Source: Candidatus Bathyarchaeota archaeon (GTDB taxonomy: Archaea; Thermoproteota; Bathyarchaeia; 40CM-2-53-6; RBG-13-38-9). From it: a DNA stretch of 41,609 nucleotides. The translations under genes were made by a program, and so were the position numbers. The notes under the pieces are model-generated. The model made no database searches, was not told where the DNA came from, and worked only from the letters and a program-made list of their open reading frames with translations. Positions within the stretch are counted from its first letter, which is position 1. The number at the start of each line of letters is the position of its first letter. This document shows positions 32,672 through 41,506 of this stretch, piece after piece. The DNA lies in assembly GCA_018396565.1 (NCBI GenBank), contig JAGTQO010000004.1, positions 1 to 41,609 of the forward strand, given 5' to 3'.

Positions 32672-34036
32672 ATGAAAAAGATAAAAGTAAACCTACACAC
32701 AGACGAGATACCGACAAAATGGTACAATATCCTTCCAGATCTACCACCAGGCTACCCTCCACCCCTAGATCCGAAAACATTCAAACCGATATCTCCAGAA
32801 CCCATGATGAGACTATTCCCGAAAGAATGCGTTATGCAAGCGGTCTCAACTCAGAGGGAGATAAATATACCCGAGGAGGTTCTGGAGACATACCTTGCGA
32901 TAGGTAGACCAACACCCCTACAGAGGGCGGTCAGGCTTGAGAGGGCCCTTAACACACCTGCGAGAATATACTTTAAGAGGGAAGACGTGAACCCGGCAGG
33001 AAGCCATAAACCAAACACAGCAATAGCCCAAGCATACTACAATATGAAGGAAGGTGTCGAAAGACTCACCACGGAGACAGGGGCTGGACAGTGGGGCTCA
33101 GCCCTAGCCCTCGCCTGCTCACTATTCAACCTTAAGTGCACAGTATATATGACAAGGAGTAGCTACTTGACAAAGCCTGGTCGTCGAATAGTGATGGAAG
33201 CCTTCGGAGCCGAAGTATATCCATCACCGAGCGACAAGACTGACTTCGGCAGGAAGCTATTGGAGAAAGATAAAAATCATCCTGGAAGCCTCGGAATAGC
33301 GATAAGTGAAGCTGTCGAGGACTGCATAAAGAATGAGAGGACAAAATACTCCCTAGGAAGCGTACTCGACTTCGTCTTACTCCACCAGACCATAGTAGGC
33401 TTGGAAGCGAAGAAGCAGATGGAGATCATCGACGAATATCCAGAAGTAGTTGTTGGATGTATCGGAGGCGGCAGCAACTACGCCGGGCTCTGCTACCCGT
33501 TCATCCAAGACAAGCTGAAAGGTAAGAAGGATATAACATTCATCGCCTCTGAACCTAAGGCTGTACCCTCAACCACGAAAGGAGTTTACGAGTATGACTA
33601 CGGGGATACAGCTGAGATAGCTCCAATAGTGAAGATGTATACTGTAGGCCACACATATCAGTGCCCACCCATACACGCCGCAGGCTTAAGATACCATGGT
33701 AAAGCGCCGAGTATGTCGTTCCTAATAAATAAAGGCGTCATGGAGAGTAGGGCTTACACTCAGACTGAAGTCATGGAGGCGGCCAGCCTCTTCGCCAGGA
33801 CCGAGGGTTTCATAGCGGCCCCTGAGACAGCCCACGCCATCAAGACAGTTATAGATCTGGCCATAGAATGCAAGAGGAGAGGAGTCGGTAAGACCATACT
33901 ATTCAACTACAGTGGACACGGACTGCTCGACCTGAAAGTATATGAGGAATACCATAGCAATACACTGCAAGACTTTGAGGCGACAAGAGAGATGCTCGAG
34001 GCCGGATTCAAGTCCCTACCAAAGATCCCGGCCTAA
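32672..34036 (+). CDS. trpB2: Tryptophan synthase beta chain, TrpB2 type
   Basis: This PLP enzyme condenses indole with serine (or phosphoserine) to tryptophan. At about 454 residues it has the long form's N-terminal segment (KWYNILPDLPPGYPPPLDP) that marks TrpB2 and differs from the TrpA-bound TrpB1. PLP Lys113 is in NPAGSHKPNT, with ETGAGQWGSALA and the phosphate loop CIGGGSNYAG also present. TrpA is not nearby, as usual for TrpB2. ATG 32672 is preferred because GTGATC ends 3 bases before it, as at metG; ATG 32645 is also possible. Confidence 0.94.
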   Translation: MKKIKVNLHTDEIPTKWYNILPDLPPGYPPPLDPKTFKPISPEPMMRLFPKECVMQAVSTQREINIPEEVLETYLAIGRPTPLQRAVRLERALNTPARIYFKREDVNPAGSHKPNTAIAQAYYNMKEGVERLTTETGAGQWGSALALACSLFNLKCTVYMTRSSYLTKPGRRIVMEAFGAEVYPSPSDKTDFGRKLLEKDKNHPGSLGIAISEAVEDCIKNERTKYSLGSVLDFVLLHQTIVGLEAKKQMEIIDEYPEVVVGCIGGGSNYAGLCYPFIQDKLKGKKDITFIASEPKAVPSTTKGVYEYDYGDTAEIAPIVKMYTVGHTYQCPPIHAAGLRYHGKAPSMSFLINKGVMESRAYTQTEVMEAASLFARTEGFIAAPETAHAIKTVIDLAIECKRRGVGKTILFNYSGHGLLDLKVYEEYHSNTLQDFEATREMLEAGFKSLPKIPA

Positions 34037-34134
34037 CATTTTTCTATTATTCTAGAGTTATCACAACAATTTCTTTACTAGTCAGCCTTATAGGCTCTCA
34101 AGCCCTCTCTACTCGAGGGCACTTGCTCGAGGCT

Positions 34135-34767
34135 ATGTTAAGGGAGTGGGATGGGGAGGAAAAGCCCACCCACAGACTCTCAAGACTCAGAATATTTAGA
34201 TCTGAAACCAGATCTAGAAGCCTCAGAGAAAGAATAACCCTCTGCATATACACCTTGAAGGTTCAGAAGGAGAAGCTGGAGATAATCATATTCAGACTGA
34301 AGAGGAGAGACAGAGAATTCTTCGATAAGTGTGTGAACGCCCAAATAGTGAGGGATGAGGCTAGGGCGAAGATTTATGCTGAGGAATGTTTGCAGACAAG
34401 AAAGATATTCAGAATAGTTCTCCACTGCAAGATAGCTTTGGAACAGGTTATTCTAAGACTTGAAACTATAGAGATATTTATAGACTTGGCTGGAGCCATA
34501 TCGATACCGATGCACCTCATCTACGAGGTTAAAGAGAGGATCTCAGGCATATTACCGTCTGTTTCGAGTCAGCTTGGGAAGGTTGCTGCTGAACTTGAGG
34601 AGATAGTTGTCGTCGCTGGAAAGATCCAACATACCCCAATCGAAGTATCAGAAACTACAGAAGAGGCTAAGGGTATACTTGAGGAAGCACGTGCAGTATT
34701 TGAGGAGAAAGTTAAGAGAATTCTTCCAGATATTCCTATAGAGGATGTGGAAATAGAGTCTGCATGA
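34135..34767 (+). CDS. cdvB: ESCRT-III/CdvB-family (Snf7) protein
   Basis: This is a helical protein of 210 residues matching archaeal CdvB: a short W-containing N-terminus (MLREWDGEEKP), the long helices LRERITLCIYTLKVQKEKLEIIIFRLKRRDREFFDKC and ARAKIYAEECLQTRKIFRIVLHCKIALEQVILRLETI, then a GILPSVSSQLGKVAAELEEIVV segment and an EEKVKRILPDIPIE tail. Snf7-type proteins polymerise on membranes in cell division and vesicle release. It lacks the C-terminal winged helix of the main CdvB, so it is closer to the CdvB1-3 paralogues. No cdvA or cdvC/Vps4 is seen here. ATG 34135 is used; TTG 34123 is open too. Confidence 0.8.
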   Translation: MLREWDGEEKPTHRLSRLRIFRSETRSRSLRERITLCIYTLKVQKEKLEIIIFRLKRRDREFFDKCVNAQIVRDEARAKIYAEECLQTRKIFRIVLHCKIALEQVILRLETIEIFIDLAGAISIPMHLIYEVKERISGILPSVSSQLGKVAAELEEIVVVAGKIQHTPIEVSETTEEAKGILEEARAVFEEKVKRILPDIPIEDVEIESA

Positions 34768-34774
34768 AGACTTT

Positions 34775-35815
34775 TCACTGCTCCGGGGATACAGCAGTCA
34801 AGTTCAAGACAACCTCAGCTATGTCGCTTCCATACTCCTCCACCCTCCTCATGCTCTCAATGATCAATCTCAGGAAAGACATCTGAATTGGGTCTATCTT
34901 CTGCCCACTCATATCTTTGAGAACCCGTTCCTCCAGAGATTTGAATAGATTCATTCTCTTCAGAACTTCATCAGCATCCCCATAGTTGCGCTTGTAAAGT
35001 GCTCTTACCGAGTCCTCAAAAAATCTTGTGGCTTCTTCACCTAACTCACGTATATTTCGGAGAAGTCTCTGCGGTGTTTCCTTCCGCATTGCCTTTACGT
35101 TCTCAGCAATCTTAACAGCGTGATCGGCGACTCTCTCAACACTCTTGGTTACAAGCCTATACCCTATTATGTCTCTTCCAGAGCTGAGCCCTAAATGTTT
35201 CATAATGGAAGGACTCTGAGATGCCATCTTCAACTGTCTTACTATATAGAATCCGAATCTGTCAACCTCATCTTCCATCTTCAGCACCTCAGCCGCCAAG
35301 AAGACATCGTTTGTGGCTAAGGCTGAGACCGCGTCTCTGAGCATCGCAACAGTTACAGTTACCATTCTTCTGAGGGCACTATCGACTGACAGTTCAGGAT
35401 AACTTATCAACACTTGGAGGGTAAGCTCGTTTGGAGACTCGGATACCACCTCTGTCCCAACAAGTTTTCTTCTCACAAAATCCTTCACATAGTCGGAGTG
35501 AAGGGACTCAAATCTATCTTGTGTGGTCTTCATCCTTATCACAGTGAACCCGATTAGATACAGCGCCACGACTCTTCGAATAATCGATTCAGGCTCCATC
35601 AATGGATGGACTGTAAACATTGTTTCAGACGAACCTGACTTTTCAAAACTCTCCATAGGAGATAATATCAATGAGCCTTCTCCACCATCTGAGAATACTA
35701 CTCTGTCACCCCGCACTAGCCGTCTCTCCATCGCCCACCTCTTTGGAAGGGACACGATGAAGGACCCGCCGCCAGTAATCTGTACCTTCCTGACTTCAAA
35801 CTTGTCATCTTTCAT
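34775..35815 (-). CDS. AbrB-PhoU fusion regulator of phosphate uptake
   Basis: This is a 346-residue protein. The N-terminus (about residues 1-48) is an AbrB/SpoVT-type DNA-binding domain (KVQITGGGSFIVSLPKRWAMERRLVRGDRVVF). The rest is PhoU-like: two helical bundles with the metal-binding motifs EDEVDRFGFYIVRQL and SVERVADHAVKIAEN. PhoU proteins sense Pst transporter status; the AbrB domain would let this one act directly on DNA. It faces pstS with a palindrome between them. ATG 35815 is chosen; upstream codons do not match the domain. Confidence 0.9.
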   Translation of the reverse strand: MKDDKFEVRKVQITGGGSFIVSLPKRWAMERRLVRGDRVVFSDGGEGSLILSPMESFEKSGSSETMFTVHPLMEPESIIRRVVALYLIGFTVIRMKTTQDRFESLHSDYVKDFVRRKLVGTEVVSESPNELTLQVLISYPELSVDSALRRMVTVTVAMLRDAVSALATNDVFLAAEVLKMEDEVDRFGFYIVRQLKMASQSPSIMKHLGLSSGRDIIGYRLVTKSVERVADHAVKIAENVKAMRKETPQRLLRNIRELGEEATRFFEDSVRALYKRNYGDADEVLKRMNLFKSLEERVLKDMSGQKIDPIQMSFLRLIIESMRRVEEYGSDIAEVVLNLTAVSPEQ

Positions 35816-35877
35816 GATAGATGCACCGAACAGTTGATTAACAGTCAGTATATTCGAACTGTAATAGAATAGATAAC

Positions 35878-35893
35878 TATATAGGCCTATATA
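35878..35893. promoter_or_regulatory. Perfect 16-bp palindrome in the phoU-pstS intergenic region
   Basis: TATATAGGCCTATATA is a perfect inverted repeat located 16 bases upstream of the pstS TATA box and 62 bases from the start of the AbrB-PhoU gene. It is a good candidate operator for a dimeric or tetrameric AbrB-type DNA-binding protein. Confidence 0.5.
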
Positions 35894-35908
35894 TTTCACG
35901 TGCAATTA

Positions 35909-35920
35909 ACATATATATTT
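35909..35920 (+). promoter_or_regulatory. TATA box of the pst operon
   Basis: ACATATATATTT lies 32 bases before ATG 35952 and predicts a short leader; AGGTGAG at 35941-35947 is the ribosome-binding site. It is the strongest plus-strand TATA candidate in the divergent intergenic region. Confidence 0.5.
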
Positions 35921-35951
35921 CTAGGATCACCTTCATGGCAAGGTGAGTGGA

Positions 35952-36869
35952 ATGAAGAGTTCAGTTGTAACATGGATAGCTGCGATAGCGATCATAACTA
36001 TCGTTGGAATATCAGTATACTGGAGCATTCCTAAAATGTCAGAGCAGACTAGAACTGAAAAACAATTAGTGAACCAGAAAGGATCCGATACTCTTCTAGT
36101 CCTTGCTCAGAGATGGGCGGAAGCATACATGGCCAAGAATCCCAATGTACAGATCACGGTTGGCGGAGGAGGGTCAGGAACAGGCATAGCGGCTCTGATA
36201 AATAAGCAGATAGATATGGCAGACGCCTCCAGAGAGATAAAAGATAAAGAGATTAAAGATGCAAAGGCTAGGGGCGTCGAACCTGTAGAGTGGAAGGTTG
36301 CTATAGACGGAATCTCGGTGATAGTTCATCCCAGCAACCCGCTAGACAAAATCACTTTAGACCAGCTTAAGGCCATATACAATGGGAGCTATACTAACTG
36401 GAGACAGCTTGGGGGTCCGGATAAGCCTATAAACACTTACGGCAGACAATCCAACTCCGGAACATATGTGTATTGGCAAGAGCATATCCTCCGAGACCAG
36501 AATTACAGGACAGACATGCAATCTTTGAATGGGAACGCCGACATAGTCGAGGCAGTATCTAAAGACCCGGCGTCCATAGGATATGTTGGAGTCGCCTACG
36601 CAGCTGCAAGACCCAAAGATGTTAAGACCCTCAGCGTCCAGGAGAAAGCAGACAGCCCATCATACCAACCAACATCCGAAAACATAGTGAACAAAAAATA
36701 TCCAATATCCAGATACCTGTACATCTACACGGATGGTATCCCAGAAGGAGCTGTCAGAGAATATCTGAAGTTCATAATAAGTGATGACGGTCAGAGGATC
36801 GTTGAGCAGGTGGAATATATACCATTGCCTGAGCAGGTCAGAAAAGAGCAGCTTGAAAAATTGAGGTAG
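35952..36869 (+). CDS. pstS: Phosphate ABC transporter substrate-binding protein PstS
   Basis: This is the extracellular phosphate receptor, anchored by an N-terminal hydrophobic helix (about residues 6-24) without a lipobox Cys. Binding-site motifs are GSDTLLVLAQRWAEAY, GGGSGTGIAAL, DMADASREI, and RQSNSGTYVYW (phosphate-binding Ser/Thr and Arg). About 305 residues, normal length. ATG 35952 is chosen over GTG 35943 because AGGTGAG sits at the proper distance before it. It opens the pst operon. Confidence 0.95.
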   Translation: MKSSVVTWIAAIAIITIVGISVYWSIPKMSEQTRTEKQLVNQKGSDTLLVLAQRWAEAYMAKNPNVQITVGGGGSGTGIAALINKQIDMADASREIKDKEIKDAKARGVEPVEWKVAIDGISVIVHPSNPLDKITLDQLKAIYNGSYTNWRQLGGPDKPINTYGRQSNSGTYVYWQEHILRDQNYRTDMQSLNGNADIVEAVSKDPASIGYVGVAYAAARPKDVKTLSVQEKADSPSYQPTSENIVNKKYPISRYLYIYTDGIPEGAVREYLKFIISDDGQRIVEQVEYIPLPEQVRKEQLEKLR

Positions 36870-36935
36870 CAGAGCTAACCCCTATTTACTTATTTTTATA
36901 TCCAATCTTGATACAGCTATAACGGTACGCTTGGT

Positions 36936-37832
36936 ATGAGAGCAATTAGAAGGAGACCAACCAGAACTGTCGAGAGTATGATAGAATACCTCATCCTAGG
37001 ATGTGCTTGCATATCAATCATGATACTGTTACTCATAATCATATTCCTGTTCAAGGAGGGTCTTCCAGCATTTGCTCACATACCGTTGTCAGAATTTATC
37101 TTTGGTACTGTTTGGCAGGTTCAGGCTGTCGAGCCTCGTTACGGAATCTTACCACTACTTTGCGGCAGCATCCTGGTTACCGGCGGCGCCATAACAGTAT
37201 CCGTCCCCCTAAGTATTATGTGTGCGTTATATATTTCTGAGGTTGCCCACCCCCTTGCAAGGGAGGTAATCAAACCTCTCATAGAATTGCTTGCAGGGAT
37301 ACCGTCAGTCGTTTACGGATTCTTGGCTTTGACAGCACTGGCTGATTTAACCCAGAGATTCACCGGTTCAATTCATAGACTGAACGCATTGAACGGTGCT
37401 TTAATTCTTGCTGTGATGATAGCCCCAACAGTCATCAGCATATCAGAGGACGCAATAAAATCCGTTCCTAAGGAATATCGCGAAGCAGCTTATGCCATAG
37501 GTGCTGATAAATGGGAGACTATGAGCAGGGTAGTCTTTCCAGCCGCGTTTCCCGGGGTCATGGTGGCAGTGATGCTCGGGATAAGTCGGGCTATAGGGGA
37601 AACGATGGCTGTTCTGATGGCAACTGGCAATGCGCCACTCCTGACATTTGACATACTTAGCTCAGTCCAGACGATGACGGCTGTCATAGCCATCGAGATG
37701 GGTGAGGTTACCTTCGGCTCAGTACATTACCACGCCCTATTCGCGATAGGTCTGATTCTTCTAGGAATAACTTTCATAATCAATTTTCTAGCTGAGGCGC
37801 TGCTCAGAAGGTTCAGGGGTGTAAGTCCTTGA
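36936..37832 (+). CDS. pstC: Phosphate ABC transporter permease PstC
   Basis: This is a 298-residue inner permease with six transmembrane helices. The EAA loop that contacts PstB is clear: SKxVPKEYREAAYAIGADKWETMSRVVFPAAFPG. It starts at ATG 36936, 66 bases after pstS. A TATA-like ACTTATTTTTATATCC in the gap (near 36887-36902) may also give an internal promoter or end the pstS transcript. Its TGA overlaps the TTG start of pstA. Confidence 0.94.
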   Translation: MRAIRRRPTRTVESMIEYLILGCACISIMILLLIIIFLFKEGLPAFAHIPLSEFIFGTVWQVQAVEPRYGILPLLCGSILVTGGAITVSVPLSIMCALYISEVAHPLAREVIKPLIELLAGIPSVVYGFLALTALADLTQRFTGSIHRLNALNGALILAVMIAPTVISISEDAIKSVPKEYREAAYAIGADKWETMSRVVFPAAFPGVMVAVMLGISRAIGETMAVLMATGNAPLLTFDILSSVQTMTAVIAIEMGEVTFGSVHYHALFAIGLILLGITFIINFLAEALLRRFRGVSP

Positions 37833-38689
37833 GGTTCAGAAGAGTCAAATCCTCGATTGCTCTAGTAGTGATCCGATTATCAGCTCTTATAATGGTTGGC
37901 GCCGGGGTTCTGATCTTCATCTACCTTACCGTCAAAGGTTCAGGGGTTATCAGTTGGCCATTCCTCACTGAGCCTCCGAGGCAAGGTATGACAAGTGGGG
38001 GAATATTTCCAGCAATATTTGGAACATTATGTCTCATGCTTCTAACCCTGACCTTCGCACTGCCAGTAGGGGTGGCGTCAGCAATATATTTTGCAGAGTA
38101 CACTGGGAGGGGTAGGTCGCATCTCAATATTTTGATGAGATACGCAACCAGTATTCTTGCAGGTGTCCCATCAATAGTTTACGGTCTTCTAGGACTCAGC
38201 CTCTTCGTACTCTACATGAGATTCGGCTTCAGCCTGCTCTCAGCATCCCTCACCCTGAGCATCCTTTCGCTCCCAGTTATAATAGCCGCCTCCGAGGAGG
38301 CCCTGCGCAGTGTGCCCGACTCATATAGAGAGGCCGCCGTTGCCTTGGGCGCTACGAAATGGCAGATGGTGAGATATGCTGTCCTACCATATGCCGTGCC
38401 TGGGATCATAACCTCTTGTATACTTGCCCTGAGTAGGGCTGCCGGGGAGACTGCACCCATACTCTTGACAGGTGCGGCATACTACCATCCTAGACTCCCA
38501 ACGTCGATATTCGACCAGTTCATGGCCTTACCCTTCCACATATTCGCCTTGGCAACCCAGTCTGTTGATCCTGTTAAGACTAGGCCCATACAGTTTGGAG
38601 CAGTCCTCACCCTAATCATGCTCGTTCTCGGTATGAACATGGTCGCAATCCTGATCAGGATCAGGCAGAGGAGGATGGCTCAAGGATGA
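37829..38689 (+). CDS. pstA: Phosphate ABC transporter permease PstA
   Basis: This is the second permease of the Pst system, 286 residues, six helices, with the EAA loop SVPDSYREAAVALGATKWQMVRYAVLPYAVPG. It starts at TTG 37829, within the pstC stop (TTGA overlap), and ends in an ATGA overlap with pstB, so the three are translationally coupled. Confidence 0.94.
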   Translation: MRFRRVKSSIALVVIRLSALIMVGAGVLIFIYLTVKGSGVISWPFLTEPPRQGMTSGGIFPAIFGTLCLMLLTLTFALPVGVASAIYFAEYTGRGRSHLNILMRYATSILAGVPSIVYGLLGLSLFVLYMRFGFSLLSASLTLSILSLPVIIAASEEALRSVPDSYREAAVALGATKWQMVRYAVLPYAVPGIITSCILALSRAAGETAPILLTGAAYYHPRLPTSIFDQFMALPFHIFALATQSVDPVKTRPIQFGAVLTLIMLVLGMNMVAILIRIRQRRMAQG

Positions 38690-39447
38690 GTAGTGAATAT
38701 AAGATTGAGATTCGCAACCTCCAAGTAGGGTTCGGCAAACTCATGGTTATCAAGAATTTGAACATAAACATCATGTCAAACTGTGTGACTGCGGTGATGG
38801 GTCCCTCAGGATGTGGAAAGTCAACTTTGATAAGGACGATAAACAGGTTGAATGATCTTGTCCCTGAATGTCATGTCAAGGGTCAGGTATTACTCGACGG
38901 CAGAGACATCTACGACCCTTCGATGGATGTTGTCGAGTTACGTAGGAGGGTTGGTATGGTCTTCCAGAAGCCAAACCCATTCCCGAAGTCAATATATGAG
39001 AATATAGCTTTCGGGCCTAGAATTCATGGAATAGCTGGAGGTAATAGTCTGGATGAGATTGTTGAGAGGAGTCTGAGGGCAGCAGCCCTTTGGGATGAGG
39101 TTAAAGATAGGCTCGACGCGCCGGCCCTCAGCCTTTCAGGTGGCCAGCAACAACGTCTATGCATAGCCAGAGCATTGGCTGTCCAGCCTGAAGTAATCCT
39201 TCTCGATGAGCCCTGCTCAGCATTAGATCCTGCGGCCACTGCAAAGATAGAGTCTTTGATGGTTTCACTAAAGAAAGATTATACCGTAATTGTTGTCACG
39301 CATAATATGCAACAGGCTGCTAGAGTATCGGACTTCACAGCATTCCTTTATTTAGGGGAGCTTGTTGAATATGGGGAGACTAGGAGGGTCTTCGAGAACC
39401 CGAGCAGTAAGCTCACTGAAGACTTCATAACAGGCAGATTCGGCTGA
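38686..39447 (+). CDS. pstB: Phosphate ABC transporter ATP-binding protein PstB
   Basis: This is the ATPase that powers phosphate import, 253 residues. Walker A GPSGCGKST (39-47), Q-loop FQKPNPFP (typical of PstB), signature LSGGQQQR, Walker B VILLDEP and the H-loop VTHN are intact. The ATGA overlap couples it to pstA. Confidence 0.96.
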   Translation: MSSEYKIEIRNLQVGFGKLMVIKNLNINIMSNCVTAVMGPSGCGKSTLIRTINRLNDLVPECHVKGQVLLDGRDIYDPSMDVVELRRRVGMVFQKPNPFPKSIYENIAFGPRIHGIAGGNSLDEIVERSLRAAALWDEVKDRLDAPALSLSGGQQQRLCIARALAVQPEVILLDEPCSALDPAATAKIESLMVSLKKDYTVIVVTHNMQQAARVSDFTAFLYLGELVEYGETRRVFENPSSKLTEDFITGRFG

Positions 39448-39458
39448 AGGGGTGTGGT

Positions 39459-40103
39459 ATGGAAGAGGCTAGGTTACTCGATAAGGGTTTGAATGAGCTT
39501 TCAGACCTGTTAGATGAGATGGCTAAGATCGCTGAGAAGACTGTCTCAGCTTCCATCCAAGCATATCTTGAAGGCGCAGATATTGACTTACAGGTTAGAC
39601 AATGGTCCGATACACTCATTAACTATAACAATCAGGTTGGAGAGAAGGCTGTGGAATTGATAGCCAGATATCAGCCCGTTGCGAACGATCTCAGAACTAT
39701 CAGGGCATGCATGGAGATCTCATACAACCTATCAAGATTCGGCAGATATGCATATGACATATCGACAATCCATAAGACCATAGGGGGTCGTGGAGAGCAT
39801 GGTAGGGAGGTTGTTTCAGAGATGGGTGAGAGAACAATGAAGATGATAAAGGCAAGCATAAAGGCTTACAAAACGAGAGACGCAAGGCTCGCCGAGGAGG
39901 TGAGTGAAGAGGATAAGATTGTTGACCAGCTCTACTTCAAACATTTGAGAGATTGTGTTAAGAATCCTCCGAGGGATGTTGAACAGCTTATCACCGATAT
40001 TCTAACTGTCCGCCATCTTGAAAGGATCGCTGACCATGCGGTTGACCTTGCAAGTTCAACCCTATACATGATCAAAGGACAAAAGATAAGTAAATGGAGA
40101 TAG
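39459..40103 (+). CDS. phoU: PhoU-family phosphate regulator (no AbrB domain)
   Basis: This is a stand-alone PhoU of 214 residues with two three-helix bundles. The first has LNELSDLLDEMAKIAEKTVSASIQAYLEG, and the second ends with the metal motif VRHLERIADHAVDLASS. It normally restrains PstB when phosphate is plentiful. It follows pstB by 11 bases. With the AbrB-PhoU at 34775-35815 the locus has two PhoU proteins of different build, suggesting a split between transport control and transcription control. Confidence 0.93.
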   Translation: MEEARLLDKGLNELSDLLDEMAKIAEKTVSASIQAYLEGADIDLQVRQWSDTLINYNNQVGEKAVELIARYQPVANDLRTIRACMEISYNLSRFGRYAYDISTIHKTIGGRGEHGREVVSEMGERTMKMIKASIKAYKTRDARLAEEVSEEDKIVDQLYFKHLRDCVKNPPRDVEQLITDILTVRHLERIADHAVDLASSTLYMIKGQKISKWR

Positions 40104-40195
40104 GGAAGAGATAAAGTAATCAAATCCAAGATAGAGGCATGTCTATCTTCATCTTTTGGCATCTCTCTCAAACTCTTCAGGTACTGTTTCCCCGC

Positions 40196-41356
40196 TTATC
40201 GTCGGCTCGGCCTTGGTAGAAGTATTGAGAGAGCCGCGGAGACCAAGGCGAAAGAGGAGGCTGCTAACATTCCATTCCCAAGACCAAACAGGTCACCTAA
40301 TCTGCCAACCAACATGGGTCCAATCATCGAGCCGACGCCGGAGAATCCGGATATAAGACCAAGGGACGTGCTGAGAGACTCCTCCGGAACATGATCTCCA
40401 ATCACGGCGTATGGTAGGGGGAAACCGAGAAACATCCAGAAACCTGAGATTGATAGAGCAACCAGGGAGATCGGGTACGGTGTCGCAAGGAATATAATGA
40501 GAAATAGCCCCATAAACAGGCAGCTCAACGCTAAAACGTTTCTGCGGCCGAACTTATCTGAAAAGTATCCACCAACAGGCTGGCTGACAACGCCGAATAT
40601 CAAGATGAGTGATGTTGAGATTCCTGCAGAGGCCAAATCCAATTTCAAGTCCCTAACAAGGAATGTCGGTGTGAAACTTATTATCCCAGAATAAAATACG
40701 GTTCTGAAAAGAAATATCGACCCTACGAGTATGATCAAGTTTATTGAGGTTACAATCGACCCCCTAGAGACGCCAGCCCCACCCCAGCAAGGCAGGTTGA
40801 GGGCCAAGACGCCTGCCAGCAGGCCTGTAGCCGAAGTCAGTAATAGTGAGCCGCTCAGGCCGTAGGTCGCCAGAAGAACTCCCAAGATGGCTGGGTAGAC
40901 CCCTCTGCCTAAGCTTCCCCCTAGACCATGGATGCCCAAGCCGAACCCCCTCCTCTCAACATATACCGTGTTGATCACGGACATAGATATCGGATGGTAG
41001 ATGCTGAACCCTAAACCTGCAAGGAATGTCAATGGAAATATCAGGATCAGTGAATTGGCGAATTGTATCGAGAATAGTGATAGCCCCATCAAGATAAGGC
41101 CTGATGCTAAGTAAATCTTCTTGTAGCCTGTAAGATCTGATAAGTACCCTATGAGCGGCTGAGAGAAAACCGAGGTTGCCGAGTAGCATGTCAATATCAT
41201 CCCAGCCTCGAACAATGTTAGGTTATACCTTGAGACCAGCAGGGGCAGAATGACAGGTAGAGCCATGTCCAGACCGTCATTAACGAAGTGGGCTACCGAG
41301 CATACTCCAAGAGTAAATGATGGTTTCTTTATCTCAACTGTTGGAACTGAATCCAC
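40196..41356 (-). CDS. MFS transporter (fosmidomycin-resistance/Fsr-like)
   Basis: This is a permease of about 386 residues with twelve helices. The first half contains HFVNDGLDMALPVILPLLVSRYNLTLFEAG, a pattern of the Fsr-like group, and the MFS loops GYLSDLTGYKKIY and GGYFSDKFGRRNVL at the equivalent positions of both halves. Substrate unknown. GTG 41356 is preferred, with AGGTG seven bases before it on the minus strand; TTG 41362 is open too. It is convergent with the pst operon. Confidence 0.82.
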   Translation of the reverse strand: MDSVPTVEIKKPSFTLGVCSVAHFVNDGLDMALPVILPLLVSRYNLTLFEAGMILTCYSATSVFSQPLIGYLSDLTGYKKIYLASGLILMGLSLFSIQFANSLILIFPLTFLAGLGFSIYHPISMSVINTVYVERRGFGLGIHGLGGSLGRGVYPAILGVLLATYGLSGSLLLTSATGLLAGVLALNLPCWGGAGVSRGSIVTSINLIILVGSIFLFRTVFYSGIISFTPTFLVRDLKLDLASAGISTSLILIFGVVSQPVGGYFSDKFGRRNVLALSCLFMGLFLIIFLATPYPISLVALSISGFWMFLGFPLPYAVIGDHVPEESLSTSLGLISGFSGVGSMIGPMLVGRLGDLFGLGNGMLAASSFALVSAALSILLPRPSRR

Positions 41357-41506
41357 CCTCAAACACCTTGATGAATCCTCCTAGATGTCTGGTTGAACCT
41401 AATATGGTTTCTCTAGCCTGCATGTGATGATGTTTCGGCTTGAGAGCGCTGGGCTGAGGCCAACCAATTTATAATGGTTCATCACATCATTGATGGGATA
41501 TACTAA

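Noticed and set aside
41424..41457. C-box GTGATGA and D-box CTGA suggesting a C/D guide RNA
   Set aside because: The boxes are 23 bases apart with no D'/C' pair and only a weak 4-bp end stem; similar CTGATGA/CTGA words near 3450 and 28595 also fail the spacing.
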